Shown: positions 44,775 to 52,421 of the stretch, in pieces | How the letters are laid out: each line of letters starts with the position of its first letter | Numbering within the stretch: the first letter of the stretch is position 1 | Source: CBDCDJ01 sp965215355 | GTDB lineage: Bacteria > Deinococcota > Deinococci > Deinococcales > Trueperaceae | Reading direction: 5' to 3' | Assembly: GCA_965215355.1 (NCBI GenBank) | Contig: CBDCDJ010000007.1 | Coordinates: 1,922,001 to 1,986,000 of the forward strand | DNA length: 64,000 bases | Notes under the pieces: model-generated | Databases searched by the model: none | What the model saw: only the letters and a program-made list of their open reading frames with translations | What the model was told of the DNA's origin: nothing | Made by a program: the position numbers and the translations under genes

Positions 44775-45913
44775 CAGTTGCTACGGACGAAGTAGTCGAT
44801 ACCTTGGGCGCTGAGGCGTGACTGGGCACCGGCAAGCTCGTCGGCGCTGAAGGGGCCGACGAGCAGCTTGACGAACGAGCCCTCGGTCACTTCCGAAACG
44901 TTGAAACCCAACCCCTCGAGCCGTTCCCGCTGGGGCTGGGCGCTCGCCGACGACCCGTAAGCGCCCGTTTGCAGGTAATCGCCGCTCACAACGTCCGTAC
45001 TCACAACGTCCGCGTCGACCGGGGTTTGCGTGGTGGCCGGGTCGGGGGTCGCGGGGGTAAGGGCCGCGCCGTCGCTCGTCTCGGTCGCTGCCGCGTCGCT
45101 CGTCGCACCGGCTGGCGCGAACAGGAGCGGGGCGGCCTCGAGGCCTTCAGTCTGAATGCGGTTGAAAGCGCTCTCAGCTTCGTTTTGGGTGTCGTAGGGG
45201 CCGACCAGGGCGAGGGTCAGGTCGCCCTGGGTGGCGGTAAAGGCGGGGAAACCTGCGTCTGCAAAGTCTTGCGCGCGCCGCTGCGCGTTGTCGGCGTTGC
45301 CGAAGCTGCCGACCACGATGCGGTAGGCCGACTCGACGTTTGAAACTGTGCCGGACGTGGCTCCGGCGCTCGCCGTGGCGGGCGCGGTGGTCGTTGTGGG
45401 GGTCGCCGTGGTGGACGGTGCCGTGGCAGTCGCTGCTGGGGTAGTCGCTGCCGGGGTGGCCTCTTCGGTGTCGGCCGCGCCGCTCGAGCTGGGAATGACC
45501 GGAACGTCCGTGTCGGGGGTGGTACCGTCGGCAGCCGGGGACCCGTCCAGGGGTGTCGTCTCGATACTCGGCACCACGGTGTCCTGCCCGGTGTCCTGCC
45601 CGGCGTCTTGGGCGGTAGCTTGCGTTTCAGGGGCCGCGTCCGGGTCGGCACCGTCTACGGCAACGCTGTCTACAGCAGCGCTGTCGGTAGCGGCAGGGTC
45701 CGCCGTAGCACCGTTGGCAGCGACGGAGTCGGCCGGAGTGTCCGGCTGCACGCCCGGTTGCGTCGTCGCGCTGGCGGCGCTCGGAGTGGGCGTGCGCGCG
45801 CCGCCCGAGAGGAACGAGCCGCCGTTGAGCAAGGTGGCGATGATTCCGGCGATAACTGCCAGCAGCGCGAGTCCGATGAGCAGGTCGGGCCAGTTGCGTC
45901 TTATCCAGTCCAT
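44774..45913 (-). CDS. SPOR-domain membrane protein
   Basis: A 379-residue protein with one N-terminal membrane helix (WPDLLIGLALLAVIAGIIATLL), a Thr/Ala/Pro/Asp low-complexity linker of about 150 residues and two C-terminal SPOR domains (YRIVVGSFGNADNAQRRAQDF and YLQTGAYGSSASAQPQRERLEGLGFNVS). SPOR domains bind denuded glycan strands at septa. ATG at 45913 lies 7 nt after a -10 box. First gene of the operon with rex. Confidence 0.88.
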   Translation of the reverse strand: MDWIRRNWPDLLIGLALLAVIAGIIATLLNGGSFLSGGARTPTPSAASATTQPGVQPDTPADSVAANGATADPAATDSAAVDSVAVDGADPDAAPETQATAQDAGQDTGQDTVVPSIETTPLDGSPAADGTTPDTDVPVIPSSSGAADTEEATPAATTPAATATAPSTTATPTTTTAPATASAGATSGTVSNVESAYRIVVGSFGNADNAQRRAQDFADAGFPAFTATQGDLTLALVGPYDTQNEAESAFNRIQTEGLEAAPLLFAPAGATSDAAATETSDGAALTPATPDPATTQTPVDADVVSTDVVSGDYLQTGAYGSSASAQPQRERLEGLGFNVSEVTEGSFVKLLVGPFSADELAGAQSRLSAQGIDYFVRSN

Positions 45914-45920
45914 GCCCGCC

Positions 45921-45926
45921 AGTTTA
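45921..45926 (-). promoter_or_regulatory. -10 box TAAACT for the SPOR-rex operon
   Basis: Minus-strand TAAACT, 7 nt, then ATG at 45913. Confidence 0.45.
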
Positions 45927-45989
45927 ACCCAAAACTCGCCCTGCGCACCAGCTACCGTGAATGTGTAGAAAATGGGTTGCGGAAGTTCA

Positions 45990-46040
45990 GAATACAGAAT
46001 GCAGAACGATGGGTTATCCTCCCTTCTGCATTCTGTGTTC
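45990..46040. repeat. Dispersed hairpin repeat, GAATACAGAA type (second copy)
   Basis: Arms GAATACAGAATGCAGAA (45990-46006) and TTCTGCATTCTGTGTTC (46024-46040) pair over 17 bp with one G-U, around a 17-nt loop. It shares GAATACAGAA with the hairpin at 31648-31694. Confidence 0.8.
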
Positions 46041-46085
46041 CTTCAAGTTTTCCTTATTCATCGGCAAGAAACGTGTTTGCGTAAG

Positions 46086-47624
46086 CTAAAAGTACTTTTG
46101 AAGTGCGTTCTGGGCCGGACCGTAACCCAAGTCCGACGCGCGCACCCAAGCCTCCTTGGCACCTTCGCGGCGGTTTTGAGCGTAGAGGGACCAACCCAGG
46201 TTGTAAAAAGCTCCGGCGTCTTCGGGGGTGTCGACTACGACCATCTGGTAAACCAGTTCGGCGTCTTGGTAACGTTCGGACGCGAGGTAAGCCGCGCCCA
46301 GGTTGACGCGCGCCAGGGCGTTGTCGGGCTCGAGCTGTACCGAGCGCTCGAGGTACTGCACCGCCGCGTCGTAGTTTTGCCGTTGGTACTCGGCCAATCC
46401 GGCCCAGAGCTGGGCCGAGGCGTCGTCGGGTCGGGTTGCCAAAACCGCTTCGAAGGCGGCGAGCGCGCCCGCGTAGTCCTCTTGCCGGTAGAGCCCGCGC
46501 CCCACGATAAAGTCGGCCTGGGCCAGCAGGTCGGGGTCGGTGAGCGCTACAAGCGCCTGTTGGGCGGCGGCGAACGCCTCGGCGTCGCGGCCGGTTTGGT
46601 CGTAGCCGGTGGCGAGCGCCAGCTGGGCTTCACCGCTGTCGGGTTTGATGGCGATGGCGTTTTCAAGGTAGCCGAGCGCCGAGTCGGGCTCGCCGTTTTC
46701 CAGATAACTCACGCCCAGGTTGTAGCGCGCCTGCCACGAGCCGGCGTCGGCGGCGGTCGCCCGCTGGAAAGCGCTGATGGCCTCGGCTTCGCGGCCCAAG
46801 CTGCGCTGCAACAACCCCAGCTTCAGCAAAATGCTCGCCTGCGCCGCGGCGTCGGCGGCCGCCTGGGCGCTCCGCAAGGCCCGCTCCAAAGAACTCACCG
46901 CGTAGTCGGGTTGGTCGGCCTGCACGTAAATGTCGGCGACGAGCGTGCTCACCAAAAAGTCTCTGCTGCGCGCCTCTAAGTCGGTGAGTTCGGGCAAGGC
47001 TTCAAGCCCGTTGCCCGCGTTGTAGAGCGCTTGCCCGCGTTGCAGGGTCAGCGCGTCGTCGCCGGGGCGCAGCTCGAGGGCGGCGGTGTAAGCCTCGGCG
47101 GCACTCGCGTAGTCTTCAACCCGCTCCAGCTGCCCGGCCAGACCCAAGTAAGCGTTGACCTGTTCAGCGGAACTCACCTCTGCCGAAGTCTCGAGGGCCG
47201 CGCTAAAAGCCTCGACGGCTTCTTCGTAACGGCGCAGCTTGGCGAGGGTCACGCCGCGGTTGAAGTGGCCGTCGAACCGCTCCGGGTAAAGCCGCGCGAC
47301 CTCGTTGAACTGGAACAGGGCGGCTTCGTAGTCGCCGCGCCCGTACTCGGCCAAACCCAGCCCGAAGTGCGCGTCGCCCGAACGGTAGTCGAGGCTGACG
47401 GCCTCCAAAAAGCTCTTTTGCGCCTCGTCTAAGGCGTTTTCTTGCAATAGTGCGTTGCCCAGGTCTATCCAGGCGTCCAGGTTGCCCGGCTCGCGCTGCA
47501 CCGTCTGGCGCAAACCCGCCGACGTTTGCGCCGTCGCCACACCGCTGACAAAGACGACCGCCAGAGCGAAAGCTGCCAGCAGGGTGCTCAAGCCGCGTGA
47601 GACCTGAAAAGTTGTTCTTGCCAT
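46086..47624 (-). CDS. Secreted tetratricopeptide-repeat protein
   Basis: A 512-residue periplasmic protein: a signal-peptide-like N-terminus (RGLSTLLAAFALAVVFVSGV with ATAQ site) then about 12 TPR units, for example AWIDLGNALLQENALDEAQK, QARYNLGVSYLENGEPDSAL and ARVNLGAAYLASERYQDAEL. TPRs form superhelical scaffolds for protein complexes. ATG at 47624 follows GGAGG by 9 nt; longer in-frame starts lack similarity. Partner unknown. Confidence 0.85.
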   Translation of the reverse strand: MARTTFQVSRGLSTLLAAFALAVVFVSGVATAQTSAGLRQTVQREPGNLDAWIDLGNALLQENALDEAQKSFLEAVSLDYRSGDAHFGLGLAEYGRGDYEAALFQFNEVARLYPERFDGHFNRGVTLAKLRRYEEAVEAFSAALETSAEVSSAEQVNAYLGLAGQLERVEDYASAAEAYTAALELRPGDDALTLQRGQALYNAGNGLEALPELTDLEARSRDFLVSTLVADIYVQADQPDYAVSSLERALRSAQAAADAAAQASILLKLGLLQRSLGREAEAISAFQRATAADAGSWQARYNLGVSYLENGEPDSALGYLENAIAIKPDSGEAQLALATGYDQTGRDAEAFAAAQQALVALTDPDLLAQADFIVGRGLYRQEDYAGALAAFEAVLATRPDDASAQLWAGLAEYQRQNYDAAVQYLERSVQLEPDNALARVNLGAAYLASERYQDAELVYQMVVVDTPEDAGAFYNLGWSLYAQNRREGAKEAWVRASDLGYGPAQNALQKYF

Positions 47625-48099
47625 AGCCCGTGCCTCCAAAGTTAAAACGCAGCCCGCCGCCGAGTCGCTGTGCGCGTCCCGAAATTCCAGGCTAAGTCTA
47701 GTACGCGCGTCCCCGCCGCCCGTGTGAAATCCCCCACGAGACGCGCCAGGTGCGCAAAGTGTGGCGTTTTCGCTCAAGCCGGTCGTGCTTCCGTTAGGCG
47801 GTGAACGGGCCGCAGTGCCGCAGAATGTGGTACAGTTACGCGGAAATGTTCGGGTATTTTCCAGAGGTTTTCTCACCGCCGCCCCCCGCGGCGCTGCCTT
47901 ATCATGAGAGAGCTAACAGCTTGGTTGAGCGTCGTGGTTCTCATAGGTGGCAAGATAATCCTCTTACAGAGATTACACAGCCCCTAATCCGTATTCCTAG
48001 TTATACCGCCGCCGCCGGAATTAGAAGCGCGTCAGGCAACGAGTGTAACCCAGGGCCTTGTACCTTCTGCCAACCCACCACGCACAAGGGGGCTGCCGT
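47625..48099. other. Intergenic region upstream of the cassette-like gene
   Basis: About 475 bases. A 27-codon ORF MRELTAWLSVVVLIGGKIIL... (47904-47987) has one hydrophobic stretch and no ribosome site, so it is doubtful. GTTATAC at 48000-48006 could be the 5' border of the gene cassette that follows. No RNA gene recognised. Confidence 0.3.
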
Positions 48100-48576
48100 A
48101 TGAGCCGCGACGGCCAAGAAGAGCGGGAGCGGTACCGCGAGTTGCTCGAAGAGCTGCGAACTATCATCCCCGGCGCGCAGGTCCTGTTCGCGTTCTTGTT
48201 GACGGTGCCCTTCGCCACACGGTTCTCTGAGGTCGATGGTCTTGGTAAAATCATCTTCACGGTTTCACTCTTGGCCGTCGCGGCCGCGACGGTCCTGTTC
48301 CTGGCACCAGCCGCGTACCACCGCCCGACAGGTCATCGGGACCATCGATGGCGGCTGCGCCTTGGCGTGAGGACCACCTTGGCCGGACTGTTCCTGTTGA
48401 CATTATCGATCAGCTGCGCCGTCTTCGTCGTCACCCGTTTCCTGTTCAACAGCTCCACCTTAGGCACCGTGGTGGCAGCGGCAACGGCGGCACTGGCGAT
48501 CGCGATGTGGTACGTCCTCCCCATCTATAGTCGCGAGCGTTCCGAGGACACGTCGGAGCCGCAGTCTGAGCCTTGA
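48100..48576 (+). CDS. DUF6328-like small membrane protein
   Basis: A 158-residue protein with three or four membrane helices and the start EERERYRELLEELRTIIPGAQVLFAFLLTVPFATRF, a match in pattern to DUF6328 proteins of Actinobacteria. The rest (IIFTVSLLAVAAATVLFLAPAAY, FLLTLSISCAVFVVTRFLF) is helical. ATG at 48100 has AAGGGGG upstream. It is followed 42 bp later by an attC-like site, as expected for an integron cassette. Function unknown; horizontal transfer is likely. Confidence 0.7.
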   Translation: MSRDGQEERERYRELLEELRTIIPGAQVLFAFLLTVPFATRFSEVDGLGKIIFTVSLLAVAAATVLFLAPAAYHRPTGHRDHRWRLRLGVRTTLAGLFLLTLSISCAVFVVTRFLFNSSTLGTVVAAATAALAIAMWYVLPIYSRERSEDTSEPQSEP

Positions 48577-48617
48577 CTAAAGAAGCGGTGCATCGCAAGT
48601 ACAACATCGCAGGGGTG

Positions 48618-48728
48618 GTATAACCCGCCGCCGCACGCCGACGAAACGCTGCGCCGCCTTGTTCACCTTCATCGCTCAACTCGCCTCGTTCAACCGCTGT
48701 CTCGCGGGTGAGCGGCCACTTGTTATGC
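48618..48728. other. attC-like integron recombination site
   Basis: GTATAAC (48618) and GTTATGC (48722-48728) match the flanking R''/R' cores; between, CCGCCGCCGCACGCC and GGGTGAGCGGCC pair as imperfect inner L boxes. Length 111 bp is in the attC range. Evidence is sequence only; no integron integrase is in this window. Confidence 0.55.
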
Positions 48729-48742
48729 GTGAACCCCTCGAG

Positions 48743-49843
48743 CTACCCCGCTTCACCCTGGGCCAGCGCGAGCTGCCCACAAGCCCCGCCCGCGTCCTGC
48801 CCGCGGCTGAAGCGCACCGACACCGACAAACCGGCGTGCTCGAGAAGTTCCTTAAACGCAGCGATGCGTTCGCGCGGGCTGGTGCGAAACTCGGCTACTC
48901 CCCAAGCGTTGAACGGGATGAGGTTGACGTGGCTGTTCAAGCCTTTCAACCGCTTCGCCAGCAACTCGGCTTGCCAGGGCGCGTCGTTGACGCCGTCCAG
49001 CATGGTGTACTCCACGGTGACGCGCCGCGAGGTCGAGCGTTGCCAGTCGTGGAGCGAGGCGATGATGTCCTCCAGTGGGTAAGCGTGCGCGGTGGGGATG
49101 ATAGCGCGGCGCGTGTCCTCGTCGGGCGCGTGCAGACTCACTGCGAGGACGAGCGGCAAACCTTCGGCGGCAAGTTTACGGATTTTGGGCGGCAAACCCA
49201 CGGTTGACAAGGTGATGCGCCGCGGCGACATGTCGAGCGCTTTGGGATTTATCAGCGTGCGGACGGCGGCGAGCGCGTGGTCGTAGTTCAGCAGCGCCTC
49301 GCCCATGCCCATCAGCACGACGTTGCGGATTTCTTTCGGCGCGAAGCCCTCGCCCCAGGCTATCGCCAAGACTTGCGCGACGATTTCTGCGCGCGTCAGG
49401 TTGCGCCCGAAGCCCAAACTGCCCGTGGCGCAAAACGCGCAGCCCGCCGGACAGCCGACCATCGACGACACGCAGACCGTCTTGCGGTCTTTGTAGGGCA
49501 TATAAACCGCCTCGGTCTGGCGGCCGTCGCGCAATGTGAACAGATAACGCACCGAGGCGTCCCAGGATGGGAAGCGTTCGGTTTTTACAAAGGGACTGAT
49601 GCTGTAGCTTTGCTCGAGGTCCGCCCGCCAAGCTTTGGGCAAATTCGTCATCGCCGCGAAACTCTGCGCGCCGCGTTCATAGAGCCAATTTGCGAGCTGG
49701 TCGCGGCGGTAACTTTGGGCGGGCGAGGGTACAGGGAAGTTTTCGGGGGCCAGCTCGAGCAGCGACGGTTTGAACACCTCGGGCGTTGTCTTCGGGGTGC
49801 TGGTGATGTCTATTTTGAGGGTGTCGGGTGTCGCTGCGTTCAC
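48743..49843 (-). CDS. rlmN: 23S rRNA A2503 methyltransferase RlmN
   Basis: Radical-SAM enzyme placing a methyl on C2 of A2503 in 23S rRNA and on some tRNAs. The 366-residue protein has the cluster motif VGCPAGCAFCATGSLGFGRN, GMGEALLNYD, STVGLPPKIRKLA, VSLHAPDEDTRRAIIP and the late RFSRGQDAGGACGQLA Cys, expected for the methyl-carrying residue. GTG at 49843 lies 6 nt after a -10 box. The 5' end of the gene points away from the attC-like site. Confidence 0.94.
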   Translation of the reverse strand: MNAATPDTLKIDITSTPKTTPEVFKPSLLELAPENFPVPSPAQSYRRDQLANWLYERGAQSFAAMTNLPKAWRADLEQSYSISPFVKTERFPSWDASVRYLFTLRDGRQTEAVYMPYKDRKTVCVSSMVGCPAGCAFCATGSLGFGRNLTRAEIVAQVLAIAWGEGFAPKEIRNVVLMGMGEALLNYDHALAAVRTLINPKALDMSPRRITLSTVGLPPKIRKLAAEGLPLVLAVSLHAPDEDTRRAIIPTAHAYPLEDIIASLHDWQRSTSRRVTVEYTMLDGVNDAPWQAELLAKRLKGLNSHVNLIPFNAWGVAEFRTSPRERIAAFKELLEHAGLSVSVRFSRGQDAGGACGQLALAQGEAG

Positions 49844-49849
49844 TTCGTC

Positions 49850-49855
49850 ACTGTA
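49850..49855 (-). promoter_or_regulatory. -10 box TACAGT for rlmN
   Basis: Minus-strand TACAGT, 6 nt, then GTG at 49843. Confidence 0.4.
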
Positions 49856-49902
49856 GCACGGGGTTGAAAGCCGTTAAGTCGCTGGGACAGGTCTCCGGCG
49901 GG

Positions 49903-50430
49903 TCAGGCCGGGGCGGGGTCGGAGGGTAGGATAAAGAGCGGCAGGCGTTCGCGCAGCGGCTCGACCTCGGCGCGTAGGCGCGTAAAGACCTCGGCGTCTA
50001 GGTAGGCCGCGCTCGCCCGGAACAGGCCTAAGTAGTAGTCGGCTATCAGCGTTTGCTCGGCGCGGCTGAGCTGTTCGCGCTCGAGCCGGGTCAGCAGTTC
50101 CGCGACGAAGTTTTCACGCGACTCTAAAGCTGGACAGCCGCCTTGACGGATGACCTCGCGCAGCACGACCACGGTCTCGTTCGGGTTGTGCCACAAGCCG
50201 AAGGAAAGTTCAGAAGTGAGTTCGTCGACGCGGCGCATCCGGCTGCGGTACTCGCCGCTGCCGAGCAGTTCACGGGCCAAAGCTTGGCGCTCGAGGCGCT
50301 TGGTCGCGTACTCGGCTAAACTGAACGGTTTGCCCTGTGGGCGTAAAGCCCCACCGACGATGGCGCGCAGGCGGTAGGCCAGCAAGTAGTCTTGATACTC
50401 TAAAAGATGCTCCACGGGTTCAAGGATCAC
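49903..50430 (-). CDS. Hypothetical protein
   Basis: A 175-residue protein of mainly helical, charged sequence (ETVVVLREVIRQGGCPALESRENFVA, TRLEREQLSRAEQTLIADYYLGLF). No family recognised. GTG at 50430 is the first start; the second GTG codon, reading VEHLLEYQDY, is an alternative. No signal peptide or membrane segment. Coding status is supported by even codon use. Function unknown. Confidence 0.55.
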   Translation of the reverse strand: MILEPVEHLLEYQDYLLAYRLRAIVGGALRPQGKPFSLAEYATKRLERQALARELLGSGEYRSRMRRVDELTSELSFGLWHNPNETVVVLREVIRQGGCPALESRENFVAELLTRLEREQLSRAEQTLIADYYLGLFRASAAYLDAEVFTRLRAEVEPLRERLPLFILPSDPAPA

Positions 50431-50549
50431 AGGGTCAAGTTTAGCGGTGCGGCCCCGGTGGGTGTGGAGCGGTTGTTACGTTGCGGGTGTGGCAAACGGT
50501 ATAGTCAGGGTAAAGCGAACAAAAGTCAGGTTCTCGACGGAGGCAGTTT

Positions 50550-51800
50550 ATGCGCACGAAAAAGAAGACAGTCGGCATGGTGTTGGCGGGCGGCAAGGGC
50601 ACGCGGCTTCACCCCCTGACCTGGAAACGAACCAAACCGGCGGTGCCCTTCGCGTCGAAGTACCGAATCATCGACTTCGCGCTGAACAACATGATCAACT
50701 CGGAAATCTTCGGGATGTACGTGCTGACGCAGTTCAAGGCACAGTCTTTGACCGAGCACATCCAGCGCAACTGGCGCTTCGGCAGTTTTTTATCGGACTA
50801 CTTCATCACCTTAGCTCCGGCGCAGATGTACCTGTACGAAGAACTCGGGGCGGAGTGGTACCGTGGCACCGCCGACGCGATTTACCAAAACATCCACCTG
50901 ATCAACAACAACGCGCCCGACTTTGTTGCGATTTTCAGCGGCGACCACATCTATAAGATGGACATCTCGCGCATGATCGACGACCACATGCGCAACGCGG
51001 CCGACATCACGATTGCCGCTTATCCGACCACGGTGGACGAGGGCCAGCGCTTCGGGATTTTGCAGGTGGACGACAATTTTCAAATCACCGAGTTTCAAGA
51101 AAAACCCGAACACCCCAAAGAGATTCCGGGCCGTCCGGGGTACTGCCTCGCCTCGATGGGCAACTATATTTTTTCTTATAAGGCGCTCCTAGAGCTGCTC
51201 AACCGCGACGCCGCGAATGAAACGTCGGAACACGACTTCGGCAAAGACGTGTTGCCGATGGCGCTGCAAGACGGCTACAAGCTGATGGCCTACGACTTCG
51301 CCAGCAACCCGCTGCCGGGCCAGTCGGGGCCGAACACCTACTGGCGCGACGTGGGCACCATCGACAGCTACTGGGAAGCGAACATGGACTTGGTCGCCGT
51401 CACGCCTGAATTCGACCTGTTCAACGAGGCCTGGCCGCTGCGCACCTCCAGCGAGTTTTCGCCGCCCGCCAAGTTCGTCCATGAAGAGGTCGAGCGGCGC
51501 GGCCAAGCGTTCAACAGCCTGCTCGCCGGGGGCGTCATCGTTTCCGGGGCGACGGTGCGGCGCTCGATTTTGGCGCGGCGCGTGCGGGTCAACAGCTTGA
51601 GCTTGCTGGAAAACTCGGTCGTGTTCGACGACGTGACGGTTCAGCGGCGCTGCACGATTCGCAACGCGATTGTGGACAAAAACGTCACCGTCCCCGAAGG
51701 TACCCAGATCGGCGTCAACTTGGACGACGACCGGGCGCGCGGCTTTACCGTGACCGACCAGGGCGTCGTGGTCGTGCCGAAGAGTTACCAGTTCGAGTAG
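50550..51800 (+). CDS. glgC: Glucose-1-phosphate adenylyltransferase
   Basis: Makes ADP-glucose for glycogen synthesis from ATP and glucose-1-phosphate. The 416-residue protein starts KTVGMVLAGGKGTRLHPLTWKRTKPAVPF, holds FSGDHIYKMDISRM with the active-site Asp, and has the C-terminal left-handed beta-helix repeats (VIVSGATVRRSILARRVRV). ATG at 50550 follows CGGAGG. Probably allosteric, regulated by glycolytic intermediates, as usual in the family. Promoter-like TATAGT near 50499 gives a leader of about 45 nt. Confidence 0.95.
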   Translation: MRTKKKTVGMVLAGGKGTRLHPLTWKRTKPAVPFASKYRIIDFALNNMINSEIFGMYVLTQFKAQSLTEHIQRNWRFGSFLSDYFITLAPAQMYLYEELGAEWYRGTADAIYQNIHLINNNAPDFVAIFSGDHIYKMDISRMIDDHMRNAADITIAAYPTTVDEGQRFGILQVDDNFQITEFQEKPEHPKEIPGRPGYCLASMGNYIFSYKALLELLNRDAANETSEHDFGKDVLPMALQDGYKLMAYDFASNPLPGQSGPNTYWRDVGTIDSYWEANMDLVAVTPEFDLFNEAWPLRTSSEFSPPAKFVHEEVERRGQAFNSLLAGGVIVSGATVRRSILARRVRVNSLSLLENSVVFDDVTVQRRCTIRNAIVDKNVTVPEGTQIGVNLDDDRARGFTVTDQGVVVVPKSYQFE

Positions 51801-52421
51801 GGGCGGCGCTGCCGAGCGAGTGACGAGGGGTTTTGTCGGACGAGCAAGAAGTAACTCACACGCGGAACGAGGGCGGAACAGGGTTCGGCAGAGCGGCAGG
51901 CTTTTGGAGAGCCGGAATCCAGAAGGGTTGCAACGCCTGACCAAGGGTTCAACCGGTCAAACTAATCAAACTAAACAGCCGTGCGCGTGAGGACATAAGC
52001 AACAAGAAGTAGGGAGCAGCGGCGTTCGGGGTGGCTGCCCAGCGGGGCGAAGGGGCCGAGGCCGGGTGAGTTTCTAGGGGGCGTGGTCGACGCGGTCGGG
52101 GCAGGCGGCTCGTTTCGGGTATTTTGAAAAGGGAGGGGTTCGGCGGCCGGGGTCGTCTCGGGGTCGGCGGCTCGAGCACCAAACGTTAAACGCTCGAACC
52201 CGGAAACGTCACAGCGCTGAGCCGCCCGAATCCGTATCCTGCTTAACGACTTGTCGCGAGCCTTGACGGCGGAGTGGAAACGGCGGCAAAACCCGGGGCG
52301 GCGGGCACTCTGTTGGTCCGGTAGCTTACAGCTTTTTCACACGTCCGGGTGCTACCCTGACCGTACCGAAAACGTCTGTCGGCTGCTTCAGCATGGGGGC
52401 TGCAGGCTTAGGAGGAAGCTT
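51801..52421. other. Long non-coding stretch before ftsH
   Basis: About 620 bases with no convincing ORF on either strand, GC-rich, carrying the leader and promoter of ftsH. No tmRNA, 6S RNA or RNase P signatures were identified. A possible -10-like TACCCT is at about 52353. Function of the stretch unknown. Confidence 0.4.

Noticed and set aside
47904..47987. 27-codon ORF with a hydrophobic stretch
   Set aside because: No ribosome site, no -10 at the right distance and nothing to compare; too little support.
51949..52182. Pro/Arg-rich frame on the minus strand
   Set aside because: Typical of a random open frame in GC-rich non-coding DNA; no start signal.
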